Assembly (NCBI GenBank): GCA_028708945.1
Contig: JAQVXV010000025.1
Location: 1-11,367, forward strand
From: Bacilli bacterium
Lineage (GTDB): Bacteria > Bacillota_I > Bacilli_A > RF39 > UBA660
Direction of reading: 5' to 3'
Length of the DNA: 11,367 bases
Within the stretch, counting starts at the first letter, position 1; each line of letters begins with the position of its first letter. The position numbers were made by a program, and so were the translations under genes. Shown one piece after another: positions 1 through 7,498 of this stretch. The notes under the pieces were generated by a model. The model saw nothing but the letters and a program-made list of their open reading frames with translations. It did no database searches and was not told where the DNA came from.

Positions 1-207
1 CCATTAGAAGTCACAATTTTAACGTCCCCATTATATCCTTTTACAATATATAAATTGTTTTCATCTTCATTTAAGTTAATAGATAATAATTTTTTATTTT
101 GATAAAAAACATTAGCAATTTTAAGGTTGTCATTTTCTTTTAAATTATAATAAAGAAAAATTCCTATTGCAATTAAAACTATCGAAGCACTAAAAATAAT
201 ATCATTT

Positions 208-215
<8 letters not shown>
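1..215 (-). CDS. NusG domain II (NusG_II) family membrane-anchored protein, C-terminus cut by window edge
   Basis: The ATG at 215-213 opens a frame of 71 codons that runs off the left edge. The protein starts MNKNDIIF, has a hydrophobic segment at about residues 7-23, then a short charged linker and a beta-rich stretch that includes KGYNGDVKIVTSNG. This order (N-terminal anchor, then a small NusG_II domain with a G-Y-N-x-x-x-I turn) is typical of the roughly 120-residue NusG_II proteins found next to ApbE in Firmicutes. The conserved CPDxxC-type motif of the family would lie beyond the edge, so it cannot be checked. The start codon overlaps the apbE stop by 8 bases (ATGAATAA), and a GAAGGA Shine-Dalgarno lies about 10 bases upstream, so it is translated from the tgt-apbE message. 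The molecular function of the family is not firmly known. The context suggests a link to extracytoplasmic flavin or redox chemistry. Confidence 0.72.
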
Positions 216-2273
<2,058 letters not shown>

Positions 2274-2276
2274 TTA

Positions 2277-2305
2277 ATTATAACTTATTATAAAATAATT
2301 ATCAA
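2277..2305 (-). promoter_or_regulatory. Promoter of the tgt-apbE unit
   Basis: On the minus strand, TTGATA (2305-2300) is followed after exactly 17 bases by TATAAT (2282-2277), a near-consensus sigma-A promoter. It starts two bases after the U-tract of the murF terminator. The -10 box lies only five bases before the AGGTGA ribosome site of tgt, so the transcript would begin at about 2271 with a leader near 10 bases long. A second TATAAT at 2292-2287 would give a longer leader but has no good -35 partner. Confidence 0.6.
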
Positions 2306-2306
2306 T

Positions 2307-2338
2307 AAAAAGACTATTTAGTAATTAAATAGTCTTTT
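2307..2338 (-). terminator. Intrinsic terminator of murF, overlapping its stop codon
   Basis: The arms at 2308-2320 and 2326-2338 form a perfect 13-bp stem with a 5-base loop, and the minus-strand transcript ends in a run of five U. The stem is AT-rich with only two G-C pairs, so its strength is moderate. The TAG stop of murF (2316-2314) lies inside the 3' arm, so the hairpin encodes the last residues of MurF. It separates murF from tgt. Confidence 0.7.
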
Positions 2339-3594
2339 ACATATTCTAACTTCATCATTCGTGATCCTTTGATTAAAATTACGTTATTATCATAATCAAA
2401 TTTATCTAAGAAATTTATTAATTCTATAATATTATTAAAATGTATACAGTTTTTAAGTTTAACATATTTTGTAAATTCACCAATACATAATATTGTTATA
2501 TTTTTAATTTTTTTCAATTGTCTTTTAATTTTTAGATGAATTTTTTTAGAATAATGCCCTAGTTCTAGAATATCACCTAGTATTAGTATTTTATTAGAAT
2601 CGTAAAGCTTTAATACTTCTAAACTTCCTAGTAAAGATTCATAACTAGAATTGTAACAATCATTTAACAAGATAAAGTTTTTTTTAGAAATTAAATTTAA
2701 ACGATTATCGATCATTTTAAAATTTTCAATTGCTTCTTGAATATCACTTATTTCTACATCATATAATAATCCAATCTCAATTGCTATTAAAACATTACTT
2801 AATAAATGTTTGCCAGGAACATTAAATATAAATTGATATTCACAATTATTAATAGTTTTTTTAAATAAACTTCTATTTTGCTCTAATTTTATATCATAAA
2901 TGTCTTTTAAACCTATTTTAATAGTATTTAAAGACGTTTTTATTTTATTTAGATATTTTGAGTCCTTATTTACAATAAGTGTTCCTTTTTTCATGCTTTT
3001 TATGATTTCAAGTTTGGCATTATATATTTTTTTATAACTGCCCAAATTACCAATGTGGGCACTTCCAATATTAGTAATAACGCTTACATCAGGAACTACA
3101 ATATTAGATAATAGTTCTATCTCTTTTAAATGATTCATCCCTAGTTCTAAAACACAGATATCATAAGTTGAATCTAAATTAAAAAGTGTTAAAGGAACTC
3201 CAATATGATTATTATAATTTTTTTCGTTTTTTAAAACTGTATATTTTTTTGATAAAATATCAGCAACTAATTCCTTTGTAGTTGTCTTACCATTTGAACC
3301 AGTAATAGCAATAAAAGGAATATTATATTTTATTCTTATATTTTGCCCTAATAAGATTAAGACTTGATAGGCATCTTCAACCTTTATATATGGAATATCA
3401 ACATCGATTTCATTGTTACTTATTATAACTCTAGCACCATTATTAATAGCATCATCTATATATTCATCCGTTAAAGATATAAATAGATCATTTTCTTCTA
3501 TTAATCTACTATCTATTTTAATTTTATTGATATTGACATCTTTAAAATTGTATATTTGACCATTTACAATTTTATTAATTTCTCTTATATTCAT
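2314..3594 (-). CDS. murF: MurF, UDP-MurNAc-tripeptide--D-Ala-D-Ala ligase
   Basis: This ligase adds D-Ala-D-Ala to UDP-MurNAc-tripeptide with ATP, the last cytoplasmic step in building the peptidoglycan stem peptide. The ATP loop is AITGSNGKTTTKE (96-108). Other family marks are NYNNHIGVPLTL (127-138), LELGMNHLKEI (149-159), TNIGSAHIGNLGS (174-186), the probable carbamylated K194, NDCYNSS (311-317), GDILELG (340-346) and IKGSRMMKLE (408-417). At 426 residues it is slightly short. In the N-terminal UDP-binding domain the usual G-x-x-x-DGHDF loop between DLFISL (36-41) and the following helix is missing. The ATG overlaps the stop of the upstream amidotransferase-like gene (ATGA), with a GGGTGA ribosome site inside that gene. 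No promoter of its own is seen. Transcription ends at the hairpin spanning its stop. Confidence 0.95.
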   Translation of the reverse strand: MNIREINKIVNGQIYNFKDVNINKIKIDSRLIEENDLFISLTDEYIDDAINNGARVIISNNEIDVDIPYIKVEDAYQVLILLGQNIRIKYNIPFIAITGSNGKTTTKELVADILSKKYTVLKNEKNYNNHIGVPLTLFNLDSTYDICVLELGMNHLKEIELLSNIVVPDVSVITNIGSAHIGNLGSYKKIYNAKLEIIKSMKKGTLIVNKDSKYLNKIKTSLNTIKIGLKDIYDIKLEQNRSLFKKTINNCEYQFIFNVPGKHLLSNVLIAIEIGLLYDVEISDIQEAIENFKMIDNRLNLISKKNFILLNDCYNSSYESLLGSLEVLKLYDSNKILILGDILELGHYSKKIHLKIKRQLKKIKNITILCIGEFTKYVKLKNCIHFNNIIELINFLDKFDYDNNVILIKGSRMMKLEYVKDYLITK

Positions 3595-4184
3595 AAATCA
3601 CCCTTTAAAAAATACGCGAATATTTTTTCTTCTATGTTATTATATTCGACCATATTTTCTGGGTGCCATTGTACACCAATAAAGAATTTTTTACTACTAT
3701 CTTCAACAGCTTCAATTATTCCATCTTCACTTATAGCAGATATTTTCAAATCGGTTTTAGTTATATAACTCTTATGACGACTATTTACCATTATTTTATT
3801 AGATCTTAATATTTGATATAATTTAGAATCTTTATTTATATTGACATTATGAACATATTTTTCTTTACTTTTATGGTTTAAATTATTTAAATCTTCTAAC
3901 TTCCCATTAAATAATATAGACATTGTTTGCATTCCTAAACAAATGCCTAATAAAGGAATATTATTATCATAACAGTACTTTATAACTTCAAAATCAAAAT
4001 CATTATAGTCATCCCCTCCTTGACATATAATACAATCTACTTCCTTAACTGTAGAGATATCCATAATTCCAATTGGTATACAGTGATACTTTTTAATAAT
4101 TTTAACAAAAGCTTTATAACATAAAAAAACATCATGACCTTCATTAGATTTATCTTCCCTTAAAATAATTCCAACTTTTTTCAT
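3591..4184 (-). CDS. Class I glutamine amidotransferase-like / gamma-glutamyl hydrolase (peptidase C26 type)
   Basis: The fold and catalytic residues are those of the PuuD-like peptidase C26 group, which cleaves gamma-glutamyl amide bonds. The nucleophile is C82 in GICLGMQ (80-86), and the partners are H174 and E176 in VQWHPE (171-176). Other family marks are the oxyanion-loop-like CQGGDDY (54-60), NSRHKSY (134-140) and SEDGIIEAV (152-160). At 197 residues it is shorter than the usual 240-250. I start it at the ATG 4184-4182 because AAAGGA lies at 4194-4189. The TTG eight codons further out has no ribosome site. It overlaps murF by 4 bases, so a role in cell-wall precursor metabolism or gamma-D-Glu bond cleavage is possible, but the substrate is not evident. 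It is not GatD, and no MurT partner is present. Confidence 0.82.
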   Translation of the reverse strand: MKKVGIILREDKSNEGHDVFLCYKAFVKIIKKYHCIPIGIMDISTVKEVDCIICQGGDDYNDFDFEVIKYCYDNNIPLLGICLGMQTMSILFNGKLEDLNNLNHKSKEKYVHNVNINKDSKLYQILRSNKIMVNSRHKSYITKTDLKISAISEDGIIEAVEDSSKKFFIGVQWHPENMVEYNNIEEKIFAYFLKGDL

Positions 4185-4197
4185 ATTTTCCTTTCGT

Positions 4198-4234
4198 AAA
4201 AAAAACAATGGCTAATCCATATATTTGGCCATTG
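4198..4234 (-). terminator. Intrinsic terminator after yneF
   Basis: The arms CAATGGC (4206-4212 on the plus strand) and GCCATTG (4228-4234) form a 7-bp stem with a 15-base loop, followed on the minus strand by eight U (4205-4198). The stem contains the last codons of yneF, and the stop TAG (4214-4212) reaches into the 3' arm. The U-tract ends just before the ribosome site of the next gene. Expression of the amidotransferase-murF pair must therefore come from read-through or from a promoter I could not identify. Confidence 0.7.
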
Positions 4235-4424
4235 ATTTCATCATTTGATTTACTTGTTTTTGACTAGGGGTTCTTCCCATCTGTGTCATCATTGCTTTTA
4301 TCATTTGTTCGTTTATTGGAGGATTTTTCTTTATATATTTTTTCATTACATTTCTTGCTATAAAAAATCCAAGTATTGCTCCTACTACTAGGCCCAATAG
4401 AATCATCAGTATATCCTGTAACAT
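4212..4424 (-). CDS. yneF: YneF family (UPF0154) small membrane protein
   Basis: This is a 70-residue protein with one N-terminal membrane span (about residues 3-24, glycine-rich [15 protein letters not shown]), then a basic patch and the family signature [13 protein letters not shown] followed by [15 protein letters not shown]. It is nearly identical in plan to Bacillus YneF. Its biochemical role is unknown. The start is the ATG at 4424-4422, preceded by a purine-rich AGAGGCAGGG. An upstream in-frame TTG at 4457 has no ribosome site. It lies after tkt, as in Bacillus subtilis, where sirA (yneE) sits between the two. Here that gene is absent. Confidence 0.92.
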   Translation of the reverse strand: MLQDILMILLGLVVGAILGFFIARNVMKKYIKKNPPINEQMIKAMMTQMGRTPSQKQVNQMMKSMAKYMD

Positions 4425-4447
4425 TTTTACCCTGCCTCTCTTACTAC

Positions 4448-4476
4448 ATATTATCAAATTTCCAAATATTATTCAA
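4448..4476 (-). promoter_or_regulatory. Possible promoter of yneF
   Basis: TTGAAT (4476-4471) and TAATAT (4453-4448) are 17 bases apart, and TGA precedes the -10, giving an extended -10 form. A better -10 hexamer, TATAAT, lies at 4485-4480 but has no convincing -35. The tkt terminator just upstream makes a separate yneF promoter likely, but the exact choice is uncertain. Confidence 0.35.
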
Positions 4477-4513
4477 GATATTATACTATATTCATAATTA
4501 ATTTATATATGCA

Positions 4514-4539
4514 AAAGAGATTACTTTAGTAATCCCTTT
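4514..4539 (-). terminator. Intrinsic terminator of tkt, overlapping its stop codon
   Basis: The arms 4514-4524 and 4529-4539 form an 11-bp stem with one G-U wobble and a 4-base loop. The minus-strand transcript reads CTCTTTTGC at the end, so the U-tract is short. The tkt stop TAA (4523-4521) is in the 3' arm. This may be a leaky terminator. Confidence 0.6.
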
Positions 4540-6506
4540 ATTTTTTCTTTAACTGTGTCATAATCAAATTCACAATATTTAAGCACATCTTTAGCATTTG
4601 CACTTGTTCCAAATTTATCGATAGTAATTAAATAATTTTGATTATAGACAAACTTTTCAAGTCCAAAAGAACTACCTGCTTCAATTGCAATTACTTTATG
4701 TCCAATTGGTAATAATGTTTTTTGATATTCAAGTGGTGTTTTTAAAAATAGTTCCATACAAGGCATACTTATTACTCTTATATCTATATTAAAGTTTGTA
4801 TATAAATCACTTGCAACCTTTAACGCTAAAGAAACTTCTGAACCAGTAGCAATGATAATTCCATTTAAACGTGCTGTTTCATTTCTAACAACATAAGCAC
4901 CATTTGCTACTTTTGTCATATCTGATTCTGTTAAAAGTTTAACATCTTGTCTAGTAAGAGAAAGAGCACTAGGTTTGTTGCTATTAATAATCGAATTCCA
5001 GCATCCTACTAACTCATTAGCATCGCAAGGACGATATACATATAAATTAGGTATAGCTCTTAAACTTGCTAATTGTTCAATTGGTTGATGAGTAGGACCA
5101 TCTTCTCCTACATATATTGAATCATGTGTAAATATATATGTAACCGGCAAATTCATTAGAGCACTCATTCTAATTGCTGGTTTCATATAATCAGAAAAAA
5201 CCAAGAAAGTTGACCCAAATGGTTTAAATTTACTTAATGATAAACCATTTAAAACAGATCCCATTAAATGTTCTCTAACTCCAAACCAAATATTTTTATT
5301 ATTGTATTTATTATCTTCAATATCCTTCCCGTTTTTTATATATGTTTTTGTCGAACTTGATAAGTCAGCACTTCCACCAATAAAATTTGGTAACATTTCT
5401 GAAATTACATTTATTATTTGACCATTAGTAACTCTAGTACCTTCATTTAAATCGGGACTAAAATCCCATTTATAATCGAGTAAATTTACAAATTGATTAT
5501 TAAATAAATATTTAAGTGAACTATCGTCATTATCTAATCTTTCCTCTACATATCTGCGATAATTAGAAGCCCATATTTCATATTTAATAGCACTTCTTTC
5601 TGTTAATTGATTTGAAAAATCTTTTTTTGCTTCTAAATCAAAATGAAATTTTTCATTTGGTAAACCCCATTTTGTTTTTAAATTAGTTATATCATCTGAT
5701 TCTAATTTATTACCATGTGATTTATTTGTACCTTCCCATATTGAACCATAACCAATAATAGTTTTAACTTCAATTATAGAAGGTTTTCCGGATTTTTTTG
5801 CTTTATTAATAGCATTATCTATTTCATTTACAGAATTACCATTTTTTACAACATCAGTATACCATCCTAAAGCTTTAAATCTATCTAAAACATTTTCTGT
5901 AAAAGAATAACTGAGAATACCATCCAAACTTATATTGTTAGAATCATATAAAATGATTAAATTGTTTAAGTTTAAATTCCCGGCAAAAGAAGCAGCTTCA
6001 TAACTTATTCCTTCCATTAAATCACCATCACTACATAAAACATAAATATGGTAATTAATTAAAGGTTTATCATTATCAATTTTTTTTTCTTTTTCTAATG
6101 TATATTTTTCTTCTAAAATCTTGCCACCTAGAGCCATTCCAGTTGCAATTCCAATACCTTGTCCTAAAGGACCAGTAGTTGCTTCAACACCTTGTGTTAC
6201 TCCATATTCTGGATGCCCTGGTGTTTTAGAACCAAATTGGCGGAATTTTTTTAAGTCTTCAATTTCTAATCCATAACCTGCCATAAACATTGTCGAATAA
6301 AGTAATGCAGAACCATGTCCTGCTGACATTATAAAACGATCGCGATTGATCCAATTAGGATCACTTGGATTATAATTTAAATGTTTTGCAAATATTGTAT
6401 ATATAATTGGAGCAGCTCCTAGACAAATACCAGGATGTCCACTTCCAGCTTCATCGATCATATCAATTGCTAAACTACGGATATTATTAATAATCTTTTC
6501 GTCCAT
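4521..6506 (-). CDS. tkt: Transketolase
   Basis: This thiamine-diphosphate enzyme moves two-carbon units between sugar phosphates in the non-oxidative pentose phosphate pathway, in the cytoplasm. The length of 661 residues is full. Visible motifs are GSGHPG (21-26) with H24, SAGHGSALLYS (about 61-71), TGPLGQG (about 111-117), the TPP site SDGDLMEG (about 159-166) through YDSNNIS (about 187-193), GGSADLSSST (about 376-385), the catalytic Glu in VREHLMG (about 409-415), HDSIYVGEDGPTHQP (about 460-474), and ATGSEVSLA (about 552-560). The ATG has AAAGGTGAT upstream. It follows the 48-codon SOS peptide gene by 59 bases and has its own extended -10 promoter, so it need not depend on the LexA-controlled promoter. 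The neighbourhood lexA-tkt-yneF matches Bacillus. Confidence 0.97.
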   Translation of the reverse strand: MDEKIINNIRSLAIDMIDEAGSGHPGICLGAAPIIYTIFAKHLNYNPSDPNWINRDRFIMSAGHGSALLYSTMFMAGYGLEIEDLKKFRQFGSKTPGHPEYGVTQGVEATTGPLGQGIGIATGMALGGKILEEKYTLEKEKKIDNDKPLINYHIYVLCSDGDLMEGISYEAASFAGNLNLNNLIILYDSNNISLDGILSYSFTENVLDRFKALGWYTDVVKNGNSVNEIDNAINKAKKSGKPSIIEVKTIIGYGSIWEGTNKSHGNKLESDDITNLKTKWGLPNEKFHFDLEAKKDFSNQLTERSAIKYEIWASNYRRYVEERLDNDDSSLKYLFNNQFVNLLDYKWDFSPDLNEGTRVTNGQIINVISEMLPNFIGGSADLSSSTKTYIKNGKDIEDNKYNNKNIWFGVREHLMGSVLNGLSLSKFKPFGSTFLVFSDYMKPAIRMSALMNLPVTYIFTHDSIYVGEDGPTHQPIEQLASLRAIPNLYVYRPCDANELVGCWNSIINSNKPSALSLTRQDVKLLTESDMTKVANGAYVVRNETARLNGIIIATGSEVSLALKVASDLYTNFNIDIRVISMPCMELFLKTPLEYQKTLLPIGHKVIAIEAGSSFGLEKFVYNQNYLITIDKFGTSANAKDVLKYCEFDYDTVKEKIKGLLK

Positions 6507-6531
6507 ATCTTATCACCTTTACCATAAATAC

Positions 6532-6540
6532 ATTATATCA
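6532..6540 (-). promoter_or_regulatory. Extended -10 promoter of tkt
   Basis: TGATATAAT on the minus strand (6540-6532) is a perfect extended -10 element, 25 bases upstream of the tkt start. The sequence 17 bases further upstream (TTTTAT) is a poor -35, which the TG extension would compensate for. The leader would be about 19 bases long and would contain the AAAGGTGA ribosome site. Confidence 0.55.
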
Positions 6541-6565
6541 AATATTCATTTTAGATAAAAGCATT

Positions 6566-6712
6566 TTATTCAATATTGCTTACTATTTCATTATTAATAC
6601 TTTGTTCATCTGCAACTCTTTGTAACATTTCGTTATAACTTACATAAGTAGTTAAAGATAAAACAATTGCTATAAAAATTAAGATTTCTTTAAAATTTAA
6701 TAAAAATTTCAT
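6566..6712 (-). CDS. 48-residue single-pass membrane peptide under LexA control; candidate SOS division inhibitor (YneA/SosA position)
   Basis: The ATG at 6712-6710 follows the strong ribosome site AAAGGAG (6726-6720) with 7-base spacing, and the frame ends at TAA 6568-6566. The peptide begins MKFLLNFKEI, has one hydrophobic helix at about residues 9-25, then an acidic tail of about 22 residues ending SNIE. Lysines at 2 and 8 predict N-in, C-out. It is transcribed away from lexA from a promoter with consensus -35 TTGACA, and a LexA box fills that promoter's spacer. In Bacillus and Listeria this position holds yneA, and in Staphylococcus sosA; both are SOS-induced membrane proteins that block division. 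This one is about half their size or less and has no LysM domain. That it is a real, SOS-regulated gene is well supported. Division inhibition is inferred from position, regulation and topology. I recognise no sequence family. Confidence 0.8.
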   Translation of the reverse strand: MKFLLNFKEILIFIAIVLSLTTYVSYNEMLQRVADEQSINNEIVSNIE

Positions 6713-6735
6713 AACATCACTCCTTTGTTAATTTA

Positions 6736-6764
6736 ATGTTATCACAAACATTTGTTCGTGTCAA
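6736..6764 (-). promoter_or_regulatory. LexA-controlled promoter of the 48-residue peptide
   Basis: A perfect TTGACA (6764-6759) is followed after 17 bases by TAACAT (6741-6736), preceded by TGA as an extended -10. LexA box 1 occupies 14 of the 17 spacer bases, so LexA binding would exclude RNA polymerase. The start point would be near 6729, just in front of the AAAGGAG site. Confidence 0.78.
6745..6758. promoter_or_regulatory. LexA box 1 (SOS operator)
   Basis: CAAACATTTGTTCG matches the Bacillus-type SOS box CGAAC-N4-GTTCG at 9 of the 10 defined positions. The dyad extends to CAC...GTG on both sides (6743-6760). It lies between the -35 and -10 of the minus-strand promoter. Confidence 0.85.
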
Positions 6765-6773
6765 TTGTAATTG

Positions 6774-6787
6774 TGAACATTTGTTTG
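6774..6787. promoter_or_regulatory. LexA box 2 (SOS operator)
   Basis: TGAACATTTGTTTG matches CGAAC-N4-GTTCG at 8 of 10 defined positions and shares the AACATTTGTT core with box 1. The centres of the two boxes are 29 bp apart. Its right end overlaps the first three bases of the lexA -35 element, so it fits autorepression of lexA. Confidence 0.8.
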
Positions 6788-6813
6788 ACTTTTTACACTT
6801 GTGGTGTTATAAT
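6785..6813 (+). promoter_or_regulatory. Promoter of lexA
   Basis: TTGACT (6785-6790), a 17-base spacer and TATAAT (6808-6813) preceded by TGT (extended -10) give a near-perfect sigma-A promoter. LexA box 2 overlaps the -35, consistent with autorepression. The spacer also holds the short dyad ACAC-TTGTG-GTGT. The leader would be about 25 bases, ending with AGGAGG at 6831-6836. Confidence 0.85.
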
Positions 6814-6844
6814 GTCAATAGAAAATTAAAAGGAGGTTAAAATT

Positions 6845-7462
6845 TTGGAAAAATTAACAAAAAGACAAACTGATACTTTAATCTATATAAAAAAATATAT
6901 TATCAGCCATGGTTACCCACCTACTGTAAGAGAGATAGGAAAAGCTTTAGGTGTATCCTCACCAGCGACAATTCAATCTCATCTAAATTGTTTAGAAGAG
7001 AAAGGTTACATTAGGAAAGATACTGCTAAAAATAGAACCATTGAATTGTTAGTTGATAATGAATTTAAGGACAACAGCGATAATGTTATAGAAGTTCCCC
7101 TTTTAGGAAAAATAACTGCTGGTAATCCTATAGAAGCAATCGAAAATCCAGGTGAATACTTTTCACTTCCTTCTTATTTAATTCCTAAAGACAAAGAGGT
7201 ATTTACTTTAAATGTCGATGGTGAAAGTATGATAAATGCTGGAATATTGGATAGTGATATAATAATAGTTGAAAGAAGAAACACTGCATATAATGGAGAA
7301 ATAGTTGTAGCTATGACTGATGAAAATACAGTTACTTTAAAAACATTTTATAAAGAAAAAGATCATTTTAGGCTACAACCTGAAAATGATACAATGGAAC
7401 CAATATTATTAAATAATGTAACTATACTAGGAAAAGCAATTGGATTATATCGAAAGATATAA
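6845..7462 (+). CDS. lexA: LexA, SOS repressor and RecA-stimulated self-cleaving protease
   Basis: This protein represses DNA-damage genes and cuts itself when RecA filaments form. At 205 residues it is of usual Bacillus length. The N-terminal winged-helix domain has the LexA recognition helix region (PPTVREIGKALGVSSPATI, 25-43). The linker ends at GKITAGNP, with the scissile A92-G93 bond. The Ser-Lys dyad is S128 in VDGESM (124-129) and K166 in TVTLKTF. The start is TTG at 6845, chosen because AGGAGG (6831-6836) lies 8 bases before it and the conserved start MEKLTKRQ follows. TTG may help keep LexA levels low. It is the only plus-strand gene, divergent from the 48-residue SOS peptide and convergent with the rhomboid gene. 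Confidence 0.97.
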   Translation: MEKLTKRQTDTLIYIKKYIISHGYPPTVREIGKALGVSSPATIQSHLNCLEEKGYIRKDTAKNRTIELLVDNEFKDNSDNVIEVPLLGKITAGNPIEAIENPGEYFSLPSYLIPKDKEVFTLNVDGESMINAGILDSDIIIVERRNTAYNGEIVVAMTDENTVTLKTFYKEKDHFRLQPENDTMEPILLNNVTILGKAIGLYRKI

Positions 7463-7469
7463 TCTTTTT
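7453..7469 (+). terminator. Weak terminator-like hairpin at the lexA stop codon
   Basis: AAAGAT (7453-7458) pairs with ATCTTT (7462-7467) across a 3-base loop, followed by further T. The lexA stop TAA (7460-7462) is in the loop and the start of the 3' arm. The stem has only one G-C pair, so it is weak alone. The next hairpin (7481-7498) may help to stop plus-strand transcription, although no U-tract follows it on that strand. Confidence 0.35.
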
Positions 7470-7474
7470 AAATT

Positions 7475-7498
7475 AAAAAAGGCTTATTTTAAAAAGCC
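7475..7498 (-). terminator. Intrinsic terminator of the lspA-rluD-rhomboid operon
   Basis: On the minus strand, GGCTT (7498-7494 region) pairs with AAGCC (7485-7481) around an 8-base loop and is followed by six T (7480-7475). The rhomboid stop TAA (7486-7484) lies at the start of the 3' arm. It separates the operon from the convergent lexA. Confidence 0.7.

Noticed and set aside
3556..3768. 70-codon open frame on the plus strand
   Set aside because: It lies antisense to murF and the amidotransferase gene, has no ribosome site, and its product resembles no family. It is a chance frame.
4185..4208. TTG start at 4208 for the amidotransferase-like gene, adding 8 residues
   Set aside because: It falls in the terminator and U-tract of yneF with no Shine-Dalgarno. 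The ATG at 4184 has AAAGGA at the right distance and begins the typical MKKVGIIL strand.
4425..4457. TTG start at 4457 for yneF, adding 11 residues
   Set aside because: The extra residues are hydrophilic and not part of the YneF family, and no ribosome site precedes them. The ATG at 4424 gives the standard 70-residue protein.
6555..6569. Hairpin ATAAAA-GCA-TTTTAT at the stop codon of the 48-residue peptide gene
   Set aside because: It is a 6-bp stem made only of A-T pairs with no long U-tract. It fits the stop-codon hairpin pattern by position, but is too weak to call a terminator.
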